Source: Diogma glabrata
Taxonomy: Eukaryota; Arthropoda; Insecta; Diptera; Cylindrotomidae
Length of the DNA: 64,000 nucleotides
Direction: 5' to 3'
Assembly: GCA_963693315.1 (NCBI GenBank)
Contig: OY856186.1
Location: 136,778,227-136,842,226, forward strand
This document shows positions 55,070 through 64,000 of this stretch, one piece after another (the first letter of the stretch is position 1; the number at the start of each line of letters is the position of its first letter). The notes beneath the pieces are model-generated. The model was given only the letters and a program-made list of their open reading frames with translations. It was not told the origin of the DNA and searched no databases. A program made the translations under genes and the position numbers.

Positions 55070-56721
55070 CACGCTGCAATAGGGATATTTTTATATGAAA
55101 TCTACCTAAAAGAAGACGTTAACATCATTCTCGGCGATTTTAATGTAAAAGTTGGTGACATGTCAGTAAGAAATACAGTTGGCAAATTTGGTTTGGGCAA
55201 CAGAAACGCGAGAGGCAGCAAACTGGTAGACTTTTTTATTGAAAAAGATCTAGCTATCATGAATACTTGGTTTGAACTGCCGCTGAGACGACCTTATACG
55301 TGGCGCTCACCAATGGATGCTAACGATCGAGTAATTCGCAACCAAACTGACTAATAATAATAATAATAATTAACCGTAATAATTAACCAACGCTTCAGAA
55401 ATGCAGTCAAGATAGTCAAAACATTCCCCGGCGCAGATATCCAGTCGGACCATGTGCTATTAGCTGCTGACATTAGAATTAACCTAAAAAAAATTGGTAA
55501 GAAAAACTCAAAACCTAAACCAAACTTATCCATTTTAGATTCACCAAGTACAAAGTCGAAATTCGGTAACGCTCTAAACAACAATTTAAAATTAGTGCAA
55601 CCAATATTCAAAGTTGCAGTGCGTATTGATGACAAATGGGATATACTCAAATCTCCCTTTAGCGAAATCAATAGTGAATTAGCTCGTATAAATTCAGAAA
55701 ATAAAAAATCCAAGGACTGGATGACTAGCGAGATAACGGTACTCAAACACGAACGTAGTAACTGCAGGGAGAAATCGTCAGGTCACTTCAGGTCCATCAA
55801 CAAACTAATAAGAGCTAAAATAAGAACTGCCAAAAATGTATACTGGGCTAACCAATGCAAACAGCTTGAAGATCTCGAAAAATGTAATAACTCGTTTAAA
55901 ATGAAAAAAAAAAAAATAAAACTTGTTACGGGCAAAAATAAAACAAAAAAGAACAGCATTTTAAAAGACAAAAACGAAAACATAATTACATATCCTGAGG
56001 ACAGAGTCAAAAGATGGAAAAAATACATCAGCGAGCTAATTTATGACACAAGAAATAATCTGAATATATATGAGCAACCATCCGGACCCATCATATTGGT
56101 TGATGAAGTGGAAGCGGTTTTGAAAATAGCGAAAACTCGCCTAGATACTGGGCCAGACGGCATTTCTAACGAGCTATTGAAACTGTTAGACGAGAACGGT
56201 ACAAAAATGCTAACTGAAATCTTCAACAACATCTATGACACAGGTGACATCCCAGCTGAATGACTAAGATCAACTTTTATAACACTTCCCAAAAAAAGCG
56301 ATGCCTTGGCATGTAATGACTATCGCTTGATTAGCCTTATGAGTCATGCGCTAAAAATCTTACTCAAAGTCATACATGAAAGAATTTTCAAAAAATTAGA
56401 AGTTGTTATTAGCGACACTCAATTTGGCTTTAGAAACGCCTTGGGAACAAGGGATGCGTTAATCACATACAACACAATAACCCAGAAATGCGCAGAAATG
56501 AACGCAGACATTCATAGATGTTTCATTGATTATGAAAAAGCATTTGACAAAGTCAAACACAATAAAATTCTGCAAAGTAAAAGCTTGGACGGTAAAGATA
56601 TCAGATTAATAGAAAATCTATATTGGAAGCTGGTAGCAGTAATTAGCACATAGGATGGAACGTCTGAAGACATTAACATAAAAAGTGGTGTAAGGCAGGG
56701 GTGTATTCTGTCGCCGGTGCG
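55070..56721 (+). pseudogene. RTE-like LINE ORF2, endonuclease C-terminal half to RT fingers/palm
   Basis: One frame throughout. Endonuclease end: VNIILGDFNVKVG (catalytic D-x-N), WFELPLRRPYTWRSP, then TFPGADIQSDHVLLAADI (final D-H). RT: TRLDTGPDGISNELLKLL, TFITLPKKSDALACNDYRLI, GFRNALGTRDA, HRCFIDYEKAFDKVKH (first catalytic D), then KSGVRQGCILSP where it ends. The frame is kept but interrupted by six successive TAA codons at 55,352-55,369, a TGA after IPAE and a TAG near 56,650. The 5' end is truncated near 55,075. It cannot encode a working enzyme. Confidence 0.88.
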
Positions 56722-57957
56722 GGTAAAGATTTTTCTATACCTATATTTTTCATATTTTCCGACAATTCTTCCTACTTCTAGTTTATAGTTGCGGCTTACC
56801 ATTCCATCAAAAATTTTAATTCATCCAAATTAAACATGTTCCACTTCATTTTCCGATCCGTCTGGATCAGCTAAAATTATAAAAATAAATTATCGATGAG
56901 GAAATCAGCAAACTTAAAATCTCAATTTAACTTACCATTTACATATACCATTAACAAATCTGGATATCTCGCCAATAAATATGGGTTAGCTGGAACAATC
57001 GGTGTATGGTTAAAATTAACATGTTGAGGTGCCGGTATTAACGCACGAGCTGGTTCGGCGAGTGTTGTGTATAAGTAACATGATCGCAACGATGGATGTT
57101 CATATTGAGCTTGATCGGTTATATGACTGACAAATAGAATTAATTTTTTTTCTATAACTTATTAAGTTAACCGAAAATCAACTTACTTGTAGTAAAATAT
57201 TCCATAAGGATGCGATTCAACTCTATGCCAACCAATAGGCAAGCCTTCTTTTTCTAATGGATGTGACCAATGGGTCGTTTTAGCGTTATGGTCAATATAA
57301 TATTTTTTTCCTCTGCGAGTATAATCTATAGACCAACCGGGTGGAAGACGCATTTCTTCTTCTAGTGTCAGTTGCGAAGAAACTATAGAACATTAATAAA
57401 ATTACATTAATATACATAGATTATAATATTTCTGGTGATAAAAAAATACCTTGTGATAACAAACCATGACAAGAGTTGTGTATTAATTGTTCGCCATAAG
57501 TCATACCGGTGTTTGTTTCAATTGGTCTTAAATTAGAATACAGAGGAGTTTCAGCTTGCAAAAGTCCCATGTTCAAGTAACCTATTTGGCTGGCTGTTGG
57601 CATATTTCCAGAATTGAAGGGTTGTTGTCTATTAAGTAATGATCGCTGAAGGAAAGAAAAAATAGTTAGTTCATGCTTTTAACACAAGGCGCTTTCTTAC
57701 TTATTGAATGGATTTAATGAATTTATTGATGATCCATTGGGATTCGATTTATTTGAAGCCACATCCTGGTGATACATTGTTAAATCCGAAATAGTATTGC
57801 TATATATAGGTGATTCGGATCGCGTTATATGTTTTTGATTTTCGTATATAGGTGAACCATCTGCTTTATAAGATTTTGGCATACCAGTTGAGGGTTTATA
57901 TTGTGCTATATGTACATGGGTAAAGTTATTGAAAAAGTATCAAAAATAAAATACCTA
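56722..57957 (-). pseudogene. sav: salvador (SAV1) homologue fragment with introns
   Basis: Minus-strand exons: 57,905-57,701, 57,645-57,450, 57,382-57,187, 57,126-56,936 and 56,870 to the break at 56,722, all with GT...AG introns. Exon 3 encodes the first WW domain ([20 protein letters not shown], then [13 protein letters not shown]) and the start of the second ([15 protein letters not shown]), completed in exon 4 (QAQYEHP) and followed by IVPANPYL. Exon 5 starts the SARAH region (KWNMFNLDEL, FDGMVSR, IVGKYEKYR). Salvador is the scaffold of the Hippo kinase complex; WW and SARAH domains bind Warts and Hippo. Splicing phases of exons 2-5 agree, but exon 1 to 2 does not keep frame and exon 5 has at least two frame changes. 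The SARAH end is cut off by LINE sequence and the N-terminus is absent. Introns are present, so it was copied as DNA, not via mRNA. Confidence 0.85.
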
Positions 57958-57959
57958 CA

Positions 57960-58482
57960 CCATACACATCCAGCAACACGATCGAAATAAGGATCAGAAT
58001 CGAGCAGGCGAGAGCAGCTTTCCGAAACATGTCAAATGTGTTTTTTAGAAATGAAATTAACCTAAATTTGAAAAACAAAAATGCTAAAATTTTATATCTG
58101 GCCAATACTTTTATACGGTTCCGAAACATGGACAGTAACCAAAGAGATCATGAAGAAAATTGAAGCGTTGGAGCTATGGATATATCGGAAAATTCTGAAG
58201 ATCAACTGGAGAGATCACATCACGAACGAAACAACTCTAATTAGAATGCAGACAACAAAACAACTAATACCAACCATCAAAGTAAGAAAGTTGAGCTACC
58301 TGAGTCACGTGATGCGCAACAACAAGTATGAACTCCAACAACTATCTCTACTTGAAAAAATCGTCGGGAGAAGAAGCAGAGGCAGAAGAAAAACAACATG
58401 GCTAAAAAATATAACAGATTGGTGCAACTTGACCACAACAGAACTACTAAAACTGGTCAGATCTAAACACCACTGCACCAGA
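57960..58482 (+). pseudogene. RTE-like LINE ORF2 C-terminal region
   Basis: SNTIEIRIRIEQARAAFRNM opens the segment; after a frameshift at about 58,080 the frame continues FYIWPILLYGSETWTVTKEI, IEALELWIYRKILKINW, LSYLSHVMRNNKYE and IVGRRSRGRRKTTWLKN to the stop at 58,483. These are the standard C-terminal blocks of RTE-like LINEs. A tail with AAGAAGAAGA near 58,515 could be the 3' end. Same strand and family type as 55,070-56,721. Confidence 0.85.
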
Positions 58483-59362
58483 TGATGAACATCCGAACCG
58501 GATAGGAACCCAAAGAAGAAGAAGATTCAAAAGCAATTTTGAATTTTTAGCATTTTTAGCAAGTCCATTTTAGCATTTTTTGATGTAGTGATTAAAATTG
58601 TGATATAATATAAAGTAAATTAATTAATATTATAAGAATTGTTAGTTAAATGGTTGATTATAGGTTTCTAAAGAAAACAATGAATCAAATTAAGGAATCC
58701 AGTTGCAAATAATTTAGAAATTTAAAGTTTTTTTCAGCTAATTCAGAAATGTCAAAAATGGAATAGATCGCTTTTGAATCTATAATAGACACATTTATAC
58801 TTACTTTAAAATGTTTATATAATATTATAGTTATTTTTAATATTATTATTTTAACTATATTAAACACAATATTGATTTATCAATTCACTCAATTGAAAAT
58901 TTTACGTCAAACAACGACACCACGCGTAATGTTTCTATTTTATATAAGAATAAACGTTTGTATTAGTGTTGTCAAAAATGTAAGTTCGATTATGGTACGT
59001 AAATGTACCGAGATTTGTGAATTCGCAATAATTGTTTAGCGGGTAGTTTGTCGAAATAGTAGTAATATAATAACTTTAGGCATTGTTATTTCAATTTTAG
59101 GCATTGTTATTTCACTTTTAGCACTGGTATTTCAAAAGGAAAAAAGGGCCTGCTTTATGTACAATTTTTGAATCGCAAAAGTGAATTTTACGGTTTACTC
59201 GTACAAAACTTTCTTAAACTTTCATTTCAAAATGAAAGAATGCTCTGCTTTTCAATTGGTTTTTTTGTTGCAAAACTTTTGTTTTTCGAATATTTTTTCA
59301 AAATAAATTGCTTTTATTTCATACTGATATCTAAAACGGCATTTTTTGGATTATTTATGGTA
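58483..59362. other. Non-coding AT-rich region
   Basis: LINE 3' end to about 58,530, then AT-rich DNA. TAGGCATTGTTATTTCAATT-type words repeat near 59,078-59,110. The 70-codon frame at 59,168 is not a credible gene. Confidence 0.5.
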
Positions 59363-59452
59363 CAAAAAGTTGAACTTTAATGTCCTAGGACTTTATAAAA
59401 TTTTACGAAGTACGAAGTACGAAGTCCTAGGACGTTAAAGTTCAACTTTTTG
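59363..59452. repeat. Hairpin with 31-bp arms
   Basis: CAAAAAGTTGAACTTTAATG and TCCTAGGACTT (59,363-59,393) are complemented at 59,422-59,452 with one mismatch. The loop contains ACGAAGT three times in tandem. Confidence 0.9.
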
Positions 59453-59524
59453 AGCAAAATTTAAAACTCATTTCTTTTTATTTTAATAAATTTCCAGTAT
59501 GAAACAAAAATTTAAATTTACCTC

Positions 59525-59626
59525 AAACGAAAAGTGTTTTTAAAGGTACTCACTAGTAATTTCGGCCTCGGCTAGACGCCTCGGCAACAAACAACTAGCT
59601 CGTACTTTAAAGTTTCACTTTTCGTT
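59525..59626. repeat. Hairpin with GC-rich apex
   Basis: Arms 59,525-59,561 and 59,590-59,626 (AACGAAAAGTG and CACTTTTCGTT ends); apex CCTCGGCTAGACGCCTCGG. Same architecture as 50,143-50,240. Confidence 0.82.
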
Positions 59627-59664
59627 CTAGATAAATAAATATCTATTAAATATTGTAATAACTA

Positions 59665-60265
59665 CTCGAGCAGAAAATTTGTCAGGGCTCAAATAATGTC
59701 CTGATCAGGTTTGCCCTAGGCCGGATCAGGCATTGGTAGGGCAGGTGATTGGGCCCTGATCATGAGTGTAACGCTTTTTCCCTATCATGTCCTGATTGCG
59801 ATTGTCGGATCAGACCCTGATTGGGATAATCGAATCAGGCCCTGATTGGGATATCCAGACCAGACCCTGATATATATTTATATATTATATACATAAATTA
59901 ATTAAAATAAAAAAAAATTACAACGGAAAAAATTGAAACATATACCACCTTAATCACTATTATTATAGTCTTTGAGACGAGAAGCGATAACTAAAACATA
60001 TATGAAACGATTTTAACTATATATTTCTAAAATGGATAATACTCTAGTGAATTTTAACCAATTGAAATTTCAGCTAGGGGTCAAACATGAAAAACAAAAT
60101 CAGGGCCTGATATATTCAAATAAGTTTAACCCTAAAAGGGTATTGTAAATCAGGCCCCGAACAGGCCCACATCAGATTGTCATAGTAAGGCTTGCCATTT
60201 CTGGACTGACAGGACCTGAGCACGCCCTGACTTTTCAGGCTTTCTCTATCTAATTTCTGCTCGGG
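59665..60265. mobile_element. MITE-like element (family D), copy 2
   Basis: Terminal CTCGAGCAGAAA is complemented with one mismatch at 60,254-60,265. Subterminal GTCAGGGC and GCCCTGAC words follow on both sides and CAGGCCCTGATTGGGATA-type repeats fill the left third. Shares the block around AAATGGATAATACTCTAGTG with 24,713-25,145. Non-coding. Confidence 0.7.
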
Positions 60266-60368
60266 AATATTTTAAAAAGAATATTATTTAAAGTTGAAGC
60301 TAGCAAAATTGACATAGATGATTATCCAAAAAAATCGCTTTTATTCATACCCTGAGGTCTCCCTTAAC

Positions 60369-60418
60369 GGTAAGTAATTACTTACCACATGCATGGTCGG
60401 TAAGTAATTACTTACCGA
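60369..60418. promoter_or_regulatory. Two perfect 18-bp palindromes in tandem
   Basis: GGTAAGTAATTACTTACC occurs at 60,369-60,386 and 60,399-60,416, separated by 12 bp (ACATGCATGGTC). The second extends to a 22-bp palindrome with TC/GA. The core TAATTA is a homeodomain-type site, but there is no gene nearby, so a regulatory role is only a guess; it may be a repeat. Confidence 0.4.
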
Positions 60419-62299
60419 CCTGTGATTTGTAAACGAAACTCACAATGTTTATTTAAGAATTAGTAAACATGCGAAATCGTCATGATCGTGCAAAAAAGGT
60501 TTTTCTATATCTACCTTCTCAGTCGAGTCAATAATGATGATTTTTCAGGCTGGTAGTAAAAAAAGTTTTAGGATTCATCACTTGTAAAGAAGCATTTCTT
60601 TCAAGCTTTTATTCAAGCTTTTCATCAATAAACGATCCTCAAACAATCTGTGATTACTGAACTGCGTACTGCCGTATTGCCTGAGTGTCTCAAAAAAAAT
60701 TCTTGGACAAATTCAAATATAAAGAAAAACAACGACTATTATTATGGAAATAAAGACGGATGAAAGTATTTTTTGGCACTAACAACAAATTTTTTTCGTC
60801 GTCTGCATAAAAGATAACATGCAGAAAAATTGTATATTTTTCCTTGCTTGTACATACATATAAAATATGCAAACTTATATGAATTTTCCTTTTGTGCTGA
60901 AATTTTATATTCATTTCATTTTATTTTCTGATGTTATTATTCAGATAATATTCTATTATTATTCTTATTATTATTATTGTTGTTTAGTTTTTTATTAGTT
61001 TAAGTTGAGAAGATTCTGTTGTTTGTGTAACTGTTCTATTGTTTGTGTAACTGTTTAAATTTCGAAAGGAAAATCTGCTTTTATCTGATTGAGGTTATGA
61101 CGAAGAATACTTTTCATAGTATGTTATAAGAGTGTAGGTATGGATATAAGATTCTTTATATGATCTCATTTCTTCGACATGCAATTATTTCATCAATTCT
61201 AAAAGCATACTGAGTACATACATACATATTTAGTTAGCACTTTTAATAGAAATATAATTGTAATGGAAAATCATTTACGACACTATGCTGTTTTCAAGCT
61301 TTATAAGTGAATAAATTTTTTTCAAATAATTGTTTTAATCTAAAAAATAATTCCATATTAAACACATTTAATGAAAAAAGACAATGAGCAAGAAAAGTTT
61401 TAAATGGATTTTTTAAGTGTATAAACAATGAATATTAAAAAGTTAAAACAATTTGAAATGTCATATATTTTATAAGAACTGAATCTAAAAAATTATGGTG
61501 CAAATTATGAAACTTTTTGCAATCCATACAATTTTCGACCGATCTAGTTTCGAACCAATGAGAATTTTAAACTTTAAAAAAGTTTATCATTCTCATCAGG
61601 GCTAGCCTAGATGTTATATCACAAATAATTTACTGAATTAATTGTCATACATTTTGTTTAAATAAAAAGTAAATTAATGAAAACGAAAAGAGTATCAAAT
61701 TTCTTTTTAGGTTGACATAGGGACAGGCAGCTTGTCTTCAATGCAGAAGTATAAACACTAAACTTTTGCTAAAGTTTGTTAATAACTACTAAATAATATG
61801 GTTGAAAAATTGAAAACAACACTCTATGGGCTTATCAAACCTATATAAAACAAAACAAAACGATTAAATTAAGTATTCAAGTGAAAATCAACCATAATGC
61901 TGAGGGAATTTAAAACTAATACAGTTGAGGGACACTCTTTGACAGCCATGAGCCAACGTTCCTTTATATGGAATAAAAAAAACCTTTATCTATTGCAAGA
62001 ATAAAGGACCATTATTACTTTGTATGAATTCGTTTTTGTTTAGTTCAGGTTTGAATAGCAACCTAGTTTTTATCCATAACTGAGGAACTGAAATTTATTA
62101 GCATCACGATTGGGATGATTAAAAGAAATTTATAGTAACAGATTAGCAGTTATTTCATTTAAAAATCGTTTAAAGTAATTGCGTTGCGATTTGCCTCATA
62201 TAACTAATTGTAGTTTTGATTAAATCTAGAATTGGTGCGCACTAATTTTTTTTAATAAAAATGATGTGTTTTGGGAATAACAATATGTGTCACAACAAC
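60419..62299. other. Non-coding AT-rich region
   Basis: (ATT)n-like run at 60,950-60,985. No gene, RNA or repeat partner recognised. Confidence 0.5.
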
Positions 62300-62510
62300 A
62301 CATAAATATCCTTTAAAGCGATATAGCGAGGTGCTTGATCCTAGACAGACGTCCGCTCCAAGCCACTCCTAACATGGAGAACAGACGCTTGGGTCGGATT
62401 GACTAAGCAGTTTTTACATTGCTTGTCTCCGAAACACCAACCTAATTCTGTCAGCATTACCCAGGCAGCACTGCGTGGACGTCGAATTTCGGATTTCGGT
62501 ACCTATAATA
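62300..62510 (-). mobile_element. LINE 5' UTR fragment
   Basis: Complement of the 5' region at 39,320-39,630: CCGAAATCCGAAATTCGACG, then ACGCAGTGCTGCCTGGGTAA, AATTAGGTTGGTGT, and one copy of the 84-bp unit with GGATCAAGC and CGCTATAT. Only one unit is present here, against two at 39.5 kb. No coding part follows, which is unusual because LINE copies normally lose the 5' end, not the 3' end. Confidence 0.78.
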
Positions 62511-62779
62511 TAATACTTAAATATTTAAAATAATAAAATCAACTTTTATAGTGTACTATTTGTTTTATTCATGAGTGAATAATAAGTTTCTTACGAGAAA
62601 TTTAGAATTATATATCTTGGGTTATAGTTATCAGTGAATACGCAAATCATTCTGAGTTCTAGTTTTGGGAAAGTGTTAACGTTTTTTCAGTAATAACTGT
62701 AATATTATGTAATTATTTTTTTTACTACTTCCATGAGAAATTTCAATTATTTACTCAAAAACCCAAGACAATAGTTATT

Positions 62780-62897
62780 TATTATACAATGGAAAAAAGT
62801 AGTAGATTTTAGCTCGAGGTTGTGTTGTCTCCCGACGTGAAGCGGAGGGAGACAAAAAACCGAGAGCTAAAATCTACAATTTTTCCCGTGTATAATA
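62780..62897. repeat. Hairpin with GC-rich apex
   Basis: Arms 62,780-62,833 and 62,847-62,897 share TATTATACA, GTAGATTTTAGCTC and GTCTCCC with a few mismatches; the apex is CCCGACGTGAAGCGGAGGG. Confidence 0.85.
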
Positions 62898-64000
62898 CAC
62901 TATTTTTTTCTGTGACTGGATAAATATTAATATAATTATTGAAAAAAAAATATTAAACAAATATTACAATATGTATATTCACCACACCATACGAATTTTT
63001 CTTGAATAAAAACTTAAAATTAAGTTTCATTTTATTTGTTAAAACCAGTTATTAACATCAAGAAGAAAACGGTATAACTTTTCATTAACATTAAAATAGT
63101 CATAAATGTTCATAAATATTCATAATATTCATCATTTATGTGTATATATGTATTTATATATATAGTTTTATCTATCCGGGAAAAAAGTACATACTTTTTT
63201 CCCGGGGAAAAAAGTATTTTATGAAAAGTAGCATTTTTGCACCTGTCAGCAGAAGTAAAATGTTAAACTTTTTTCCGGTCACAGAAAAAAAGTTATTTTT
63301 CTCAGCTATGGTTACTAATAATTATTCCCCACAACTAATAATATTTTAGCACCTGCGTAAATAATGAAAATATAATTTTTGTTCGTTTGTTAACTGAGTT
63401 AATCTTTGAATTTTTTTTCAATTTCAAGTCAATTGATTTTCAATTTCATGTCAAAAATAAATAAAAGCTATATTTTTTAATGCAAAGCATATGTGATTTT
63501 TATATGGTTTTAAGAAAATTCATTGCAAATAAATTTCTACACAGTCAAAAAAAAAATTGAATTTTCAACAAATTTTTCGTTAGATATTTCACGGAAATTT
63601 AATTTTGTTCTGTAAAATTTTCATATTTCAACATTTTTAATTCTTTTTTCATGTAAAATTGTGTAATCGTGTATTTTTCAACTATAATTGAAAATTAACC
63701 GAAATGAGTAAGAAAATTACACACTCTTTCATGCAGTTGTGATTTTGGATTTAAATTTAAAGTATATTTCATGTAAAATATTGTGAGTATTGTAATTTAT
63801 TGAAACAATAGAAAAAATAAATATTATTTTACAAACACATGTTGTTAATTGTATTTGAGTTTTCGATGAGATACGATGTTATCTTGTGATTATAAAAAAA
63901 GTGTATAAAAGTCCTTAAAATTAAAAAAATTGCGTTTAAGTATTAAATAAAAAGTAAAATAAAAAATTATAATCTAACACTGGAAATACAAAATAACAAT
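62898..64000. other. Non-coding AT-rich region
   Basis: Contains a small hairpin at 63,176-63,205 (CCGGGAAAAAAGTA and its complement). The 69-codon frame at 63,140 crosses it and is not a credible gene. Confidence 0.5.

Larger units (their letters stand above)
55070..58482 (+). mobile_element. LINE split around a salvador gene fragment
   Basis: Two plus-strand LINE segments (55,070-56,721 and 57,960-58,482) cover successive, non-overlapping parts of one RTE-like ORF2; about 150 codons with the FADD box are missing. The gap of about 1.24 kb is occupied by a minus-strand piece of the salvador gene with its introns. Confidence 0.78.

Noticed and set aside
55351..56232. Minus-strand frames of 63-131 codons
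   Set aside because: Antisense to the LINE ORF2 on the plus strand.
57926..58129. 67-codon minus-strand frame with a membrane-like segment, possibly a salvador upstream exon
   Set aside because: It is antisense to LINE coding sequence (EIRIRIEQAR... on the plus strand).

Overview
This is an AT-rich stretch of an animal genome, almost certainly an insect or other arthropod. The evidence is short GT-AG introns, a Penelope-like retroelement (PLE), RTE/CR1-like LINEs, several hAT transposons, a CACTA-like element with a second spliced ORF, a Ty3/gypsy integrase fragment, and a fragment of the Hippo-pathway gene salvador. The species cannot be named from the sequence. I see no bacterial features, no convincing tRNA or rRNA, no CRISPR array, and no intact single-copy host gene. 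Practically everything recognisable is transposon-derived, in many stages of decay, so this looks like accessory or intergenic repeat-rich DNA.

Layout. 1-6.4 kb: non-coding DNA with a dispersed repeat (1-86 and 4925-5170), a minisatellite and a palindrome. 6.4-9.8 kb: a hAT element with an exact 8-bp target duplication; inside it sits a second hAT element with its own exact 8-bp duplication, and each carries a long near-perfect palindrome. 10.9-12.6 kb: a PLE fragment with inverted terminal segments. 14.4-18.3 kb: a DNA transposon with about 0.6-kb terminal inverted repeats and a decayed DDE-like transposase gene. 16,704-24,031: an almost perfect 3,664-bp tandem duplication whose left breakpoint cuts that gene. 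24-26.4 kb: LINE 3' ends. 26.9-35.4 kb: dispersed repeats, palindromes, minisatellites, a gypsy integrase fragment, and remnants of a DDE_Tnp_4-like gene and an unrecognised gene. 36-44.6 kb: MITE-like and palindromic elements, LINE fragments, and an interlocked inverted-repeat structure.

44.8-48.3 kb: a PLE copy with an open RT plus GIY-YIG reading frame, sitting in the hinge of a large foldback. 48.4-50 kb: a broken hAT gene. 51.7-54.6 kb: a CACTA-like element with a nearly intact transposase and an apparently intact three-exon companion gene. 55-58.5 kb: a LINE whose reverse-transcriptase core is replaced by an intron-containing, frame-damaged fragment of salvador. 58.5-64 kb: non-coding DNA with hairpins, a MITE and a LINE 5'-end fragment.

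The genes do not form a pathway; they are independent mobile elements and debris. The most notable recurring structures are long quasi-palindromes with very short loops (at least eight), a family of hairpins with GC-rich apices, and a hammerhead-like CTGA(N)GA...GAAA motif at PLE-type ends. The best second-look targets are the salvador/LINE chimera, the recent 3.66-kb tandem duplication, the nested hAT pair and the hairpin families.
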